Assembly (NCBI GenBank): GCA_051984395.1
Contig: JBPYEZ010000071.1
Location: 1 to 12,481, forward strand
Origin: AC-9 sp051984395
Lineage (GTDB): Bacteria > Actinomycetota > Acidimicrobiia > Acidimicrobiales > AC-9
Direction: 5' to 3'
DNA: 12,481 nucleotides
Shown: piece after piece, positions 1 to 5,899 of the stretch
Numbering within the stretch: position 1 is the first letter of the stretch
How the letters are laid out: every line of letters starts with the position of its first letter
Notes under the pieces: model-generated
What the model saw: only the letters and a program-made list of their open reading frames with translations
Told to the model about the DNA's origin: nothing
The model's database searches: none
Position numbers and translations under genes: made by a program

Positions 1-654
1 GACAGCGGGGTGGCCGGCATCGCTCCGGCGTCCTATGACATCAGCTCGGTGTCGAGCAGCGACCTCAGGACGATCATCCCCGTCGCCGTGGCCATCATCG
101 CCGTGCTCCTCGCCCTGGTGCTGCGCAGCCTGCTCGCCCCGCTCTACCTCATCGCCAGCGTCGTGCTCTCGTATCTGGCCGCGCTCGGCGTCGCCGTCAT
201 CATCTTCATCGACCTGGCGGGGGACTCGGGGCTGATCTTCTTCCTGCCCTTCCTGATGTTCATATTCCTGCTCGCTCTCGGTGAGGACTACAACATCCTC
301 GTCATGACGAGGATCCGGGAGGAGGCCCAGGACCTTCCGCTGCGGCACGCCATCACCGAGGCCCTGGGCGCGACGGGCACGACGGTCACCTCGGCCGGCC
401 TGGTCCTGGCCGGGACGTTCGCTGTTCTCGCCGCCTCGGCCGGCAGCGGCTCCAACGGAAGCCAGCTGCGGGCCATCGGCGTCGGCCTCGCCCTTGGCAT
501 CCTCATGGACTCGTTCCTCGTGCGGACGCTGCTGGTGCCGTCGGCGGTGGCCCTCCTCGGGCGGTGGAACTGGTGGCCGTCGTCGCTCTCCCGCCCCGAG
601 CACGAGGCCGCGCTCGAGGCGGCCGCGCCCACCGGTGAGCGGGTGGGCGATTAG
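1..654 (+). CDS. MMPL/RND-family membrane transporter, C-terminal part (5' end outside window)
   Basis: The reading frame is open from the first base, so this is the last ~217 codons of a larger gene. After a short extracytoplasmic stretch come about five hydrophobic segments, near residues 24-41, 44-66, 76-92, 122-141 and 153-178. The short motif GEDYNIL at about residues 94-100 carries the Asp-Tyr pair that MmpL-type RND transporters use in proton relay. The following loop (TRIREEAQD) and the last helix pair, ending in a charged tail, fit the C-terminal half of an MMPL domain. Known members export lipids or other hydrophobic compounds across the cytoplasmic membrane using the proton gradient. 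The substrate cannot be told here. It converges on the aldo/keto reductase with only 21 bases between the stop codons. Confidence 0.85.
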   Translation, partial: DSGVAGIAPASYDISSVSSSDLRTIIPVAVAIIAVLLALVLRSLLAPLYLIASVVLSYLAALGVAVIIFIDLAGDSGLIFFLPFLMFIFLLALGEDYNILVMTRIREEAQDLPLRHAITEALGATGTTVTSAGLVLAGTFAVLAASAGSGSNGSQLRAIGVGLALGILMDSFLVRTLLVPSAVALLGRWNWWPSSLSRPEHEAALEAAAPTGERVGD

Positions 655-675
655 CCGCCGACGCCCGCCGGCGCC

Positions 676-1554
676 TCAGATGCGCTCGAGCGCGCCGCCG
701 TCGAACAGAGGCTGCACGTCCTGGGCCGCGCCGTCCTCACGAAGCTGGGTGGCGGTGGGCGCACTCGCGGGAGTGGACGCGGCCTCGAGGGTCGGCCGCA
801 GGAGGCGGGCGTCGCTCGACGTGATGAGAAAGAGCTGTGGCTGTGCCAGGACGTAATGCACGGCGCGTTGCAGCGCCGGTCCAGCCGGCAGGGGCTCGTA
901 CCAGCTGAACCGGGGCTGGACGTCACCCGTCCAGCGGCGCCGGGCGACCGACTTTATGGTCTGAGCGGCGATCCGTCGTTCTTCGCACAGACCGAGCAGC
1001 TCCTCGACGTCGGCGCGGTAGGCGTCGTCGGCCAGCAACGAGAAGTTGTACGGAAAGAGCACAGAGTCGAAGTCGAAGCGCTCGAGGCTCCGCAGGTGCA
1101 TGCGCGCGATCCGCAGGCCGTGGCCGGTCACGCCGAGGAAGCGGACCAGGCCCTCCTGCCGGGCCTGTTCCAGGGCCTCGACGGCGCCCCCGGCGCCGTG
1201 CGCAACCTGCCACTCGTCCTCCTCCACCAGGTTGTGGAGCTGGATCAGGTCGACCTGGTCGACCCCGAGTCGCTCGAGCGAACGCTCGAGACCGGCCCTG
1301 GCGCCGGCGCCGGTCCGCTCGCCGGTCTTGGTGGCGAGGAAGAACTCGTGGCGACGGGTCGCCAGCCACGGCGCCAGCCGCAGCTCGGCGTCTCCGTAGG
1401 CGGCGGCCACGTCGAGATGGTTCACGCCGAGCTCGGACACGATGTCGAGCAGCTCGTCGGCATCCTCCTGGCTCATTCGCCAGAGGGCAGCGGCGCCGAA
1501 GATCGCCCGGCTGCTCCGGTGACCCGTCCGCCCGAACTCGCCTCGTTCGATCAC
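676..1554 (-). CDS. Aldo/keto reductase family protein
   Basis: A 292-residue TIM-barrel oxidoreductase that should reduce a carbonyl (or oxidise an alcohol) with NAD(P)H in the cytoplasm; the substrate is unknown. The family's catalytic tetrad is visible: Asp48 and Tyr53 (HLDVAAAYGD), Lys76 (ATKTGE) and His107 (IQLHN). The N-terminal FGRTG hairpin is also typical of the family. The GTG at 1554 is preferred over the longer possible start at 1602. A TAGCGT hexamer lies exactly 7 bases upstream of this GTG, as for other genes in this window, and the extra 16 residues are low-complexity. The C-terminal ~30 residues (rich in Ala, Thr and Pro) are poorly typed. It is divergent from the next small gene and convergent with the transporter, so it is probably a single-gene transcript. 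Confidence 0.85.
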   Translation of the reverse strand: MIERGEFGRTGHRSSRAIFGAAALWRMSQEDADELLDIVSELGVNHLDVAAAYGDAELRLAPWLATRRHEFFLATKTGERTGAGARAGLERSLERLGVDQVDLIQLHNLVEEDEWQVAHGAGGAVEALEQARQEGLVRFLGVTGHGLRIARMHLRSLERFDFDSVLFPYNFSLLADDAYRADVEELLGLCEERRIAAQTIKSVARRRWTGDVQPRFSWYEPLPAGPALQRAVHYVLAQPQLFLITSSDARLLRPTLEAASTPASAPTATQLREDGAAQDVQPLFDGGALERI

Positions 1555-1561
1555 CGCCCCG

Positions 1562-1567
1562 ACGCTA
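1562..1567 (-). promoter_or_regulatory. Putative -10 element (TAGCGT) for the aldo/keto reductase, leaderless
   Basis: Read on the minus strand, TAGCGT is followed by 7 bases and then the GTG start at 1554. That places the likely transcription start on or next to the start codon. No clear Shine-Dalgarno sequence and no TTGACA-like -35 box are visible. The match to the other 7-base spacings in the window is the main support. Confidence 0.55.
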
Positions 1568-1627
1568 CCGTTCGGGCTCGGCCCGCGCTGGGTCGGTGCC
1601 ACGTGCCAGCGAGGCGGTGATCTCGCC

Positions 1628-1633
1628 TAAGCT
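1628..1633 (+). promoter_or_regulatory. Putative -10 element (TAAGCT) for the 60-residue protein, leaderless
   Basis: TAAGCT is followed by exactly 7 bases and then ATG at 1641. There is no Shine-Dalgarno sequence before this ATG, which is consistent with a leaderless mRNA. This element and the minus-strand TAGCGT of the reductase lie about 60 bases apart in the divergent intergenic region. Confidence 0.5.
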
Positions 1634-1640
1634 CGTTCAC

Positions 1641-1823
1641 ATGCCGCGGATCGTGAACGGCGGCAAGTGGGCGGAGAACCGCCTCCGACACCTTCGCCAG
1701 CTCCTCGAGCAGTCGACCGACGACGACGAGCGACGCAAGATCGAGCACGAGATCGAGCAGCTCAAGCCGGAGGCGGGCCTCGGCCGTCGGTTTCTCCGCC
1801 ACTTCATACCGGGCATGAGGTAG
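1641..1823 (+). CDS. Small charged helical protein of unknown function (60 residues)
   Basis: I do not recognise this protein. It starts MPRIVNGGKW, then runs through a highly charged stretch of about 35 residues (Arg, Lys, Glu, Asp, Leu, Gln) that should be one or two helices with coiled-coil character. It ends in a basic segment rich in Arg and Phe (GRRFLRHFIPG). There is no signal peptide, Cys pair or membrane segment. The ATG at 1641 is chosen over an in-frame start at 1596 because TAAGCT sits 7 bases upstream. The basic C-terminus could contact nucleic acid or membrane, but that is a guess. It lies 37 bases upstream of the MBL hydrolase, which has its own -10-like box, so the two need not be co-transcribed. 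Confidence 0.6.
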   Translation: MPRIVNGGKWAENRLRHLRQLLEQSTDDDERRKIEHEIEQLKPEAGLGRRFLRHFIPGMR

Positions 1824-1844
1824 GGCGCCCGGTCGCTCTCCGCC

Positions 1845-1850
1845 TACGAT
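1845..1850 (+). promoter_or_regulatory. Putative -10 element (TACGAT) for the MBL-fold hydrolase
   Basis: TACGAT lies 10 bases before the ATG at 1861, so the transcript would be nearly leaderless, with perhaps 3 untranslated bases. There is no Shine-Dalgarno sequence in between. No -35 box is convincing. Confidence 0.45.
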
Positions 1851-1860
1851 CGGTCCCCGT

Positions 1861-2571
1861 ATGAGCGACCGACTGTACTTTCGTCAGCTTCTCGCTGGTC
1901 GGGACTTTGCCAGCGCCGACTTCGTCGCCCGGCAGATGGTGAACTTCGTGTACCTGATCGGCGACCGGGAGACCGGCGACGCCGTCGTGGTCGATCCCGC
2001 CTACGGCGTGGGCGATCTCGTCGACCTGCTCGCCGCCGACGACATGGGCCTGACCGGCGTGCTGGTGACCCACTGGCATCCCGACCACGTGGGGGGCGAC
2101 CTCATGGGGCACGGCATCGAGGGCCTCCGGGAGCTGCTGGAGCACAAGGAGGTCCCGGTGCACGTCCAGGCCGACGAGGCGCCCTGGGTGACACGGGCCA
2201 CCGGCGTGTCCGACCTGCTCGCTCAGCACCGGAGCGGTGACGTGGTCGACGTCGGCCAGCTGGGCGTGACGCTCCTCCACACGCCTGGCCATACTCCGGG
2301 CAGCCAGTGCTTCATGGTCGAGAACAGGCTGGTCGCAGGGGACACGCTCTTCCTCGAGGGGTGCGGTCGCACGGACCTGCCCGGCGGCGATCCCGAGGCG
2401 ATGTACGACAGCCTCACCCACCGTCTGGCCCGGGTTCCCGACGACACGATCCTCTTCCCCGGTCACCTCTACTCGGCCGAGCCCTCCGCCAGCATGGGCG
2501 ACACCCGCCGCCTCAACTACGTGTTCCGTCCGGAGACGCCCGAGCAGTGGCTGATGATGTTCGGGCGGTGA
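1861..2571 (+). CDS. MBL-fold metallo-hydrolase, glyoxalase II / persulfide dioxygenase-like
   Basis: A 236-residue cytoplasmic metallo-beta-lactamase-fold enzyme. The metal ligands are in place: THWHPDH gives His71, His73, Asp75 and His76; TPGHTPGS gives His144; AGDTLF gives Asp161; PGHLY gives His202. The segment GCGRTDLPGGD (168-177) resembles the corresponding stretch of ETHE1-type persulfide dioxygenases and of hydroxyacylglutathione hydrolases. The likely role is therefore hydrolysis of a thiol ester or oxidation of a low-molecular-weight thiol persulfide; in an actinomycete the thiol would be mycothiol (inference). The N-terminus (FVARQMVNFVYLIGD) is the usual first beta strand, so ATG 1861 fits. 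It sits 99 bases upstream of a SigR-type sigma factor, which supports a thiol-stress connection. The exact substrate cannot be decided from sequence. Confidence 0.85.
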   Translation: MSDRLYFRQLLAGRDFASADFVARQMVNFVYLIGDRETGDAVVVDPAYGVGDLVDLLAADDMGLTGVLVTHWHPDHVGGDLMGHGIEGLRELLEHKEVPVHVQADEAPWVTRATGVSDLLAQHRSGDVVDVGQLGVTLLHTPGHTPGSQCFMVENRLVAGDTLFLEGCGRTDLPGGDPEAMYDSLTHRLARVPDDTILFPGHLYSAEPSASMGDTRRLNYVFRPETPEQWLMMFGR

Positions 2572-2597
2572 CGGGCGCCAGTCCCGCCGCACCGGGT

Positions 2598-2612
2598 CGG
2601 GCGGACCGCCCG
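2598..2612. terminator. GC hairpin after the MBL gene, possible terminator
   Basis: CGGGCG, loop GAC, CGCCCG: a perfect 6-base-pair stem 26 bases after the stop codon of the MBL gene. No T-tract follows, so it is not a classical intrinsic terminator. High-GC actinomycetes often lack T-tracts, so termination remains possible. Confidence 0.3.
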
Positions 2613-2619
2613 CCGCCGA

Positions 2620-2652
2620 CGGGAGAATTCCGAGGGGGTTCGTCGTCTCCCG
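2620..2652. repeat. Inverted repeat spanning the upstream region of the sigma-factor promoter
   Basis: Arms CGGGAGA (2620-2626) and TCTCCCG (2646-2652) are a perfect 7-base dyad around a 19-base centre. The right arm ends 5 bases before the TACTGT -10 box of the sigma gene, and the centre covers where a -35 box would lie. It could be an operator for a DNA-binding regulator or a weak RNA hairpin closing the MBL transcript. Confidence 0.3.
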
Positions 2653-2657
2653 GGCGG

Positions 2658-2663
2658 TACTGT
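2658..2663 (+). promoter_or_regulatory. Putative -10 element (TACTGT) for the SigR-type sigma gene, leaderless
   Basis: TACTGT is followed by exactly 7 bases and the ATG at 2671. It therefore looks like a housekeeping, leaderless promoter. I found no GGAAT-N18-GTT autoregulatory promoter upstream of the sigma gene, unlike the Streptomyces sigR locus. Confidence 0.5.
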
Positions 2664-2670
2664 GCAGGGC

Positions 2671-3240
2671 ATGGCCGACCAGGCGACCTTCGCCGACCAG
2701 GCAATGGAGTTCATGCCTGCCCTCTACTCGGCCGCCCTGCGTATGACCCGCAACGCGGCCGAGGCGGAAGACCTGGTCCAGGAGACGTACCTGAAGGCCT
2801 ACCGGGCATTCGGGAGCTTCGAGCAGGGCACCAACCTCAAGGCGTGGCTCTACAAGATCCTCACCAATACGTTCATCAATGCGTACCGGTCCCGGCGGCG
2901 GCGGCCCGAGCAGACCGAGATCGAGGACGTCGAGGACCTCTATCTCTACCGCCGGCTGGGGGGCCTGGAGGCGGCCACGGCCGGGCGGAGCGCCGAGGAG
3001 GAGGTCCTCGACCACTTCACCGACGCCGACGTGAAGGCGGCGCTCGAGTCGCTGCCGGAGAGCTTCCGGATGACCGTCCTGCTCGCCGACGTCGAGGGAT
3101 TCTCGTACCGGGAGATCGCCGACATCATGGATATCCCTATCGGTACGGTAATGAGCCGGCTCCACCGAGGAAGAAGAGCGCTCCAGAAGGCGTTGCTGGA
3201 GTTCGGAATGGAACGTGGCCTGGTAGGCGATCGGGATTGA
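2671..3240 (+). CDS. sigR: ECF RNA polymerase sigma factor, SigR/SigH group
   Basis: A 189-residue sigma factor with two domains. Region 2 spans about residues 15-77; its ALRMTRNAAEAEDLVQE and GTNLKAWLYKILTNTFIN segments are close to SigR of Streptomyces and SigH of Mycobacterium. Region 4 spans about 118-175, with LPESFRM, LADVEGFSYREIADIM and the DNA-reading helix IGTVMSRLHRGRR. Factors of this group direct RNA polymerase to GGAAT-N18-GTT promoters of thiol-redox genes such as thioredoxins and mycothiol enzymes. They are held inactive by a zinc anti-sigma factor, which is encoded next (33 bases between stop and start). The start at ATG 2671 is preferred over GTG 2662 because TACTGT lies 7 bases upstream. 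No regulatory N-terminal extension is seen. Identification is firm; SigR versus SigH naming is only convention. Confidence 0.93.
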   Translation: MADQATFADQAMEFMPALYSAALRMTRNAAEAEDLVQETYLKAYRAFGSFEQGTNLKAWLYKILTNTFINAYRSRRRRPEQTEIEDVEDLYLYRRLGGLEAATAGRSAEEEVLDHFTDADVKAALESLPESFRMTVLLADVEGFSYREIADIMDIPIGTVMSRLHRGRRALQKALLEFGMERGLVGDRD

Positions 3241-3273
3241 TGATGCAGCGGAAGCGATTCGTGGGAGTTGGTG

Positions 3274-3525
3274 ATGGGTGAACCGGTCCACGATGAGTGT
3301 TGGGAGGCGGTACACCGCCTCTATCATTTTCTCGACGGCGAGCTGACCAGCGAGAAGCGTGTGGAGATATCGCAGCACCTGGACAGCTGCCATCCCTGCC
3401 TCGAAGCGTTCGATTTCGAGGCCGATCTACGCCACATGCTCGCCGCCAAGTGCCGTGACCACGTTCCCGAGAGCCTGCGGGACCGGGTCGCCTGGGCCCT
3501 GCGTCACGAGCAGGAGGCCGACTAG
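3274..3525 (+). CDS. rsrA: Zinc-binding redox-sensing anti-sigma factor, RsrA/RshA type
   Basis: An 83-residue anti-sigma factor of the ZAS family. It carries the H-x3-C-x2-C signature as His35, Cys39 and Cys42 (HLDSCHPC), plus Cys9 and Cys60. Relative to Streptomyces coelicolor RsrA (Cys11, His37, Cys41, Cys44, Cys62), every one of these is shifted by exactly two residues, so both the zinc site and the redox-active thiols appear intact. Known function: the reduced zinc form binds and silences SigR; disulfide stress forms an intramolecular disulfide, releases zinc and frees the sigma factor. TTG 3268, GTG 3271 and ATG 3274 are all in frame. ATG 3274 is chosen for its GGGAG Shine-Dalgarno (3263-3267) at 6-base spacing. 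It is probably co-transcribed with the sigma gene. Confidence 0.92.
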   Translation: MGEPVHDECWEAVHRLYHFLDGELTSEKRVEISQHLDSCHPCLEAFDFEADLRHMLAAKCRDHVPESLRDRVAWALRHEQEAD

Positions 3526-3543
3526 CGCCGCTGGGGCGGGCGA

Positions 3544-3569
3544 GGAATACCGCCACTCGGCTGCCCGTT
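3544..3569 (+). promoter_or_regulatory. SigR/SigH-type promoter (GGAAT-N18-GTT) upstream of the small Cys/His protein
   Basis: GGAAT at 3544-3548 and GTT at 3567-3569 (within CGTT) are separated by exactly 18 bases, the published spacing for SigR promoters. It lies in the short gap just after rsrA and points to the next gene. The expected transcription start, several bases past GTT, falls at about 3576-3579, beside the GTG at 3579. Matching is by eye; no expression evidence is available. Confidence 0.6.
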
Positions 3570-3578
3570 GGACAGGAC

Positions 3579-3767
3579 GTGGCAGATCGTGTGGTGCGAG
3601 GGACGTCGTTGTCGGGGAACGACCGGCCGTCCCGCTCTTTCGGAGCAGGGAGGGTCTGCCGAGAGGCGGGCTGCACCACCAGGCTGTCGATCTACAACAA
3701 CGGCAAGTACTGCTATCAGCACGAGCCGATGGCCGTGCCCCGCACCCGGGGCAAGAAGATCGCCTGA
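3579..3767 (+). CDS. Small Cys/His (zinc-finger-like) protein, probable SigR target
   Basis: A protein of up to 62 residues with Cys27, Cys32, Cys45 and His48, in the pattern C-x4-C-x12-C-x2-H (VCREAGC, then YNNGKYCYQHEP). This looks like a compact zinc site, and similar short proteins with C-x4-C and LSxYN...CxxH occur in actinomycetes without an assigned function. A disordered, basic tail (PRTRGKKIA) follows. Two starts are plausible. GTG 3579 would be nearly leaderless from the GGAAT-N18-GTT promoter. TTG 3609 (52 residues) has a GAGGGA Shine-Dalgarno at 5-base spacing and keeps the whole motif. The larger form is reported. Its position behind sigR-rsrA suggests a role in thiol or zinc stress, perhaps binding RNA polymerase, ribosome or released zinc; this is inference only. 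Confidence 0.65.
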   Translation: MADRVVRGTSLSGNDRPSRSFGAGRVCREAGCTTRLSIYNNGKYCYQHEPMAVPRTRGKKIA

Positions 3768-3929
3768 GGGGGCGACCGGCCTGCTGGCCGCGCCGAGCGC
3801 TTCGACCCCGGCAGCCGTCTCGGGTGCCGACTGCGGCATGGGTCCGTCGTGGGCCAGATCGGCGATGATGCGAGGTTGAGGCCGGTGCGGGTGCATGATG
3901 GCGCGGTCCCCACCGCGCCTGGAGATGCC
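3768..3929 (+). other. Intergenic region with two hairpins before the zincin gene
   Basis: This 162-base gap contains no TA dinucleotide at all, so no TANNNT promoter of the type used elsewhere in the window. A 5-base-pair hairpin (CGGCC-TGCT-GGCCG, 3777-3790) follows the previous stop. A strong hairpin lies next to the zincin ribosome binding site (listed separately). A 12-codon reading frame from ATG 3895 ends in a GTGA overlap with the zincin start. Confidence 0.4.
3900..3919 (+). promoter_or_regulatory. Perfect 8-bp hairpin one base before the Shine-Dalgarno of the zincin gene
   Basis: GGCGCGGT, loop CCCC, ACCGCGCC forms a perfect 8-base-pair, all but one G-C, stem. A single T separates it from the GGAGA Shine-Dalgarno (3921-3925) of the GTG start at 3930. 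It may modulate ribosome access or mRNA stability. No T-tract follows, so it is not a standard terminator. Confidence 0.4.
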
Positions 3930-4988
3930 GTGACTGAAGCCGTGTCCTGGGATCTGGCCGAGCGGGTGGCCGTTCGGGTCGCCGGCCGAGAGCCGTTCGC
4001 CGAGTCCTACCACTACGCGTCCCTGCAGCCGGATTTCGAGGAGCTGACGGCCGAGGCCGAGGAGCTGGTCGCCCGGGCCACCGGGCTGCGGTCGCTGGCG
4101 GGGCCGGCTCGGGCGCGCGTGACCGACCGCCCCGGGTGGGTCCGGGCCAATGTGGCCTCGTTCCAACGGTTGCTCCGGCCGGTGACCGAGCGGCTCGGCC
4201 CCCGCCTGCTGGCGAGCCCGATCGCCCCGATGAGCCGGGCGGCGGCGGGCGTGCAGGTGGGCACCGTGCTCGGGTGGATGTCGACGCGGGTGCTCGGCCA
4301 GTACGACCTGCTCCTGACCGAGGACGAGCGCATCGAGGAGCAGGACATCGTCTACTACGTCGGACCCAACGTGCTGAGCCTGGAGAAGCGGTTCTCGTTC
4401 CCGCCCCGCCAGTTCCGCCTCTGGCTCGCGCTGCACGAGGTGACCCACCGGGCCCAGTTCACCGGCATCCCCTGGATGCGGGCCCACTTCCTCTCCCTCG
4501 TGGACCAGACCCTCGGGGCCATGGATCCCGACCCTCGCCGGTTCCTGGAAGGGCTCCGCCGGGCGGCCGACCAGGTCCGGACCGGCCGCAACCCATTGTC
4601 GGACGGCGGGTTGCTGGGCCTGGTCATGGGGACCGAGCAGCACGCCGTCCTGAGCAAGGTCCAGGGCCTGATGAGCCTGCTCGAGGGGCACGGCGACGTG
4701 ACCATGGACCGGGCCGGGGCGGCTCGGATCCCGAGTGCCGACCGGTTCAGCCGGGTGCTGCGTGAACGCCGGCGCCAGGTGAGGGGACCGGCCCGGCTGG
4801 TCCAGCAGCTGATCGGCCTCGAGGCCAAGATGCGCCAGTACGAGGACGGCGAGCGGTTCGTGGCCGCCGTCGAAGCGGCGGGGGGGCCGGAGCTGCTGGG
4901 GTTGGCGTGGAGGGGGCCCGACGCCCTTCCCTCCCTGGACGAGATCCGCGACCCGCCGAGCTGGATGCGCCGCGTCAGGGCGAGGTGA
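3930..4988 (+). CDS. Zincin-like metalloprotease, F420-biosynthesis-associated family (Zincin_2/DUF2342)
   Basis: A 352-residue predicted zinc-dependent hydrolase. HEVTH at residues 169-173, within ALHEVTHRAQF, is the HExxH zinc-binding and catalytic motif, and the surrounding order (FP..QFRLWLALHEVTH, then GIPWMRAHFLSLVD) is characteristic of this actinobacterial family. The family is annotated as associated with coenzyme F420 biosynthesis by co-occurrence; its real substrate is unknown to me. The counterpart Rv3626c also precedes tilS in Mycobacterium tuberculosis. GTG 3930 is chosen over a start at 3849: it has GGAGA at 4-base spacing, and the protein then opens with the expected SWDLAERVAVRVAG segment. 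No signal peptide is evident, so it is probably cytoplasmic. Its last four bases overlap the tilS start as GTGA, indicating translational coupling. Confidence 0.85.
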   Translation: MTEAVSWDLAERVAVRVAGREPFAESYHYASLQPDFEELTAEAEELVARATGLRSLAGPARARVTDRPGWVRANVASFQRLLRPVTERLGPRLLASPIAPMSRAAAGVQVGTVLGWMSTRVLGQYDLLLTEDERIEEQDIVYYVGPNVLSLEKRFSFPPRQFRLWLALHEVTHRAQFTGIPWMRAHFLSLVDQTLGAMDPDPRRFLEGLRRAADQVRTGRNPLSDGGLLGLVMGTEQHAVLSKVQGLMSLLEGHGDVTMDRAGAARIPSADRFSRVLRERRRQVRGPARLVQQLIGLEAKMRQYEDGERFVAAVEAAGGPELLGLAWRGPDALPSLDEIRDPPSWMRRVRAR

Positions 4989-5899
4989 GCCCGATCCTCA
5001 CCGGCCTCCTCAGCCGTTGCGCCTTTCCCCCGCCCGGGTCGCCGCTCACCTGCGCCGTCTCGGGCGGAGCGGACTCCCTGGCGTTGCTCGCCCTGGCCAC
5101 CGAGGCCGGGTGCGTGGTCACCGCCGTGCACATCGACCACGGCCTGCGTGCCGGGTCGGCCGGCGAGGCCGACGTGGTCGAGGCCGCCGCCCGCCGGTTC
5201 GGGGCCGGGTTCAGGGCCGTGCGGCTGGCGCTCAGCCCCGGGGCGAACCTCGAGGCCCGGGCCCGGGCAGCGCGTCTCGCCGTACTCCCCGCCGACGTGG
5301 CGACCGGGCACACGGCTGATGACCAGGCCGAGACGATGGTTCTCAACCTGCTGCGCGGCGCCGCCGCCGGGGGGCTCGGCGGTATGCGCGTCGGGCGCCG
5401 CCACCCGATCCTCGGCCTGCGCCGGGCCGAGACCGCGGCCGTGTGCCGCCACCTCGGCCTCACACCGGTGCTGGACCCGTCGAACGAGGATCCCGCCCAT
5501 CGCCGCAACCGTGTGCGTCACGACGTGATGCCCCTGCTGGACGAGGTCGCGCAGCGTGACGTCGTGCCGGTGCTCACCCGCCAGGCCGTGCTCCTGGCCG
5601 ACGAGGCGGACTACCTCGACTCACTGGCCGCGGACATCGACCCGACCGACGCGCGGGCCCTGGCTCGCGCCCCCGTGGCGCTCGCCCGCCGCGCCGTGCG
5701 TCTCTGGCTGCGGGGCGACGGCCCCTACGCACCCACTGCTGACGCGGTGGAACGGGTCCTCGAGGTCGCCCGTGGCGGCGGTCGAGCGTGCGAGGTGGGT
5801 GCCGGCCTGCGCGTGCGGCGCTCTCGAGGTCGGTTGGCACTGGAAGGCGAGCCCACCGACGCCGTGGCCTCCACCTCACCACTAGGGTCGGGCAGGTGA
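4985..5899 (+). CDS. tilS: tRNA(Ile)-lysidine synthase
   Basis: A 304-residue N-type ATP pyrophosphatase that adds lysine to C34 of the CAU-anticodon tRNA-Ile, so it reads AUA instead of AUG. The PP-loop SGGADS is at residues 26-31. HIDHGLR (49-55) and GHTADDQAET (108-117) are the other core nucleotide- and tRNA-binding motifs, and LDPSNEDPAHRRNRVRHD (163-180) is a TilS signature. The protein is short, as in other actinomycetes, and seems to lack the full C-terminal domain of the E. coli enzyme. GTG 4985 overlaps the previous stop as GTGA. An upstream start at 4907 would run into the zincin coding region and adds residues not typical of TilS. It is the first of the tilS-hpt pair that is widely conserved in bacteria. 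Confidence 0.93.
   Translation: MSPILTGLLSRCAFPPPGSPLTCAVSGGADSLALLALATEAGCVVTAVHIDHGLRAGSAGEADVVEAAARRFGAGFRAVRLALSPGANLEARARAARLAVLPADVATGHTADDQAETMVLNLLRGAAAGGLGGMRVGRRHPILGLRRAETAAVCRHLGLTPVLDPSNEDPAHRRNRVRHDVMPLLDEVAQRDVVPVLTRQAVLLADEADYLDSLAADIDPTDARALARAPVALARRAVRLWLRGDGPYAPTADAVERVLEVARGGGRACEVGAGLRVRRSRGRLALEGEPTDAVASTSPLGSGR
5883..5888 (+). promoter_or_regulatory. Putative internal -10 element (TAGGGT) for hpt, leaderless
   Basis: TAGGGT lies inside the last codons of tilS, exactly 7 bases before the GTG of hpt at 5896. It would give hpt-folE a leaderless transcript of their own in addition to read-through from tilS. Confidence 0.5.

Noticed and set aside
655..675. Possible bidirectional terminator between the transporter and the reductase
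   Set aside because: Only a 5-bp CGCCG/CGGCG stem with a wide loop and no T-tract is available; at this GC content it is not distinguishable from chance.
856..1620. Plus-strand open frame of 254 codons opposite the aldo/keto reductase
   Set aside because: The minus-strand frame has the full reductase tetrad. The plus-strand translation has no recognisable domain.
2624..2633. GGAAT on the minus strand near the sigR promoter as a possible SigR site
   Set aside because: It is part of a palindromic GAATTC. No GTT lies 18 bases away on that strand, and no gene is read from it in that direction.
1804..3393. Long minus-strand open frame of 529 codons across the MBL and sigma genes
   Set aside because: It is antisense to two genes with clear catalytic and DNA-binding motifs. 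Long antisense frames are expected at this GC content, and the translation shows no family features.
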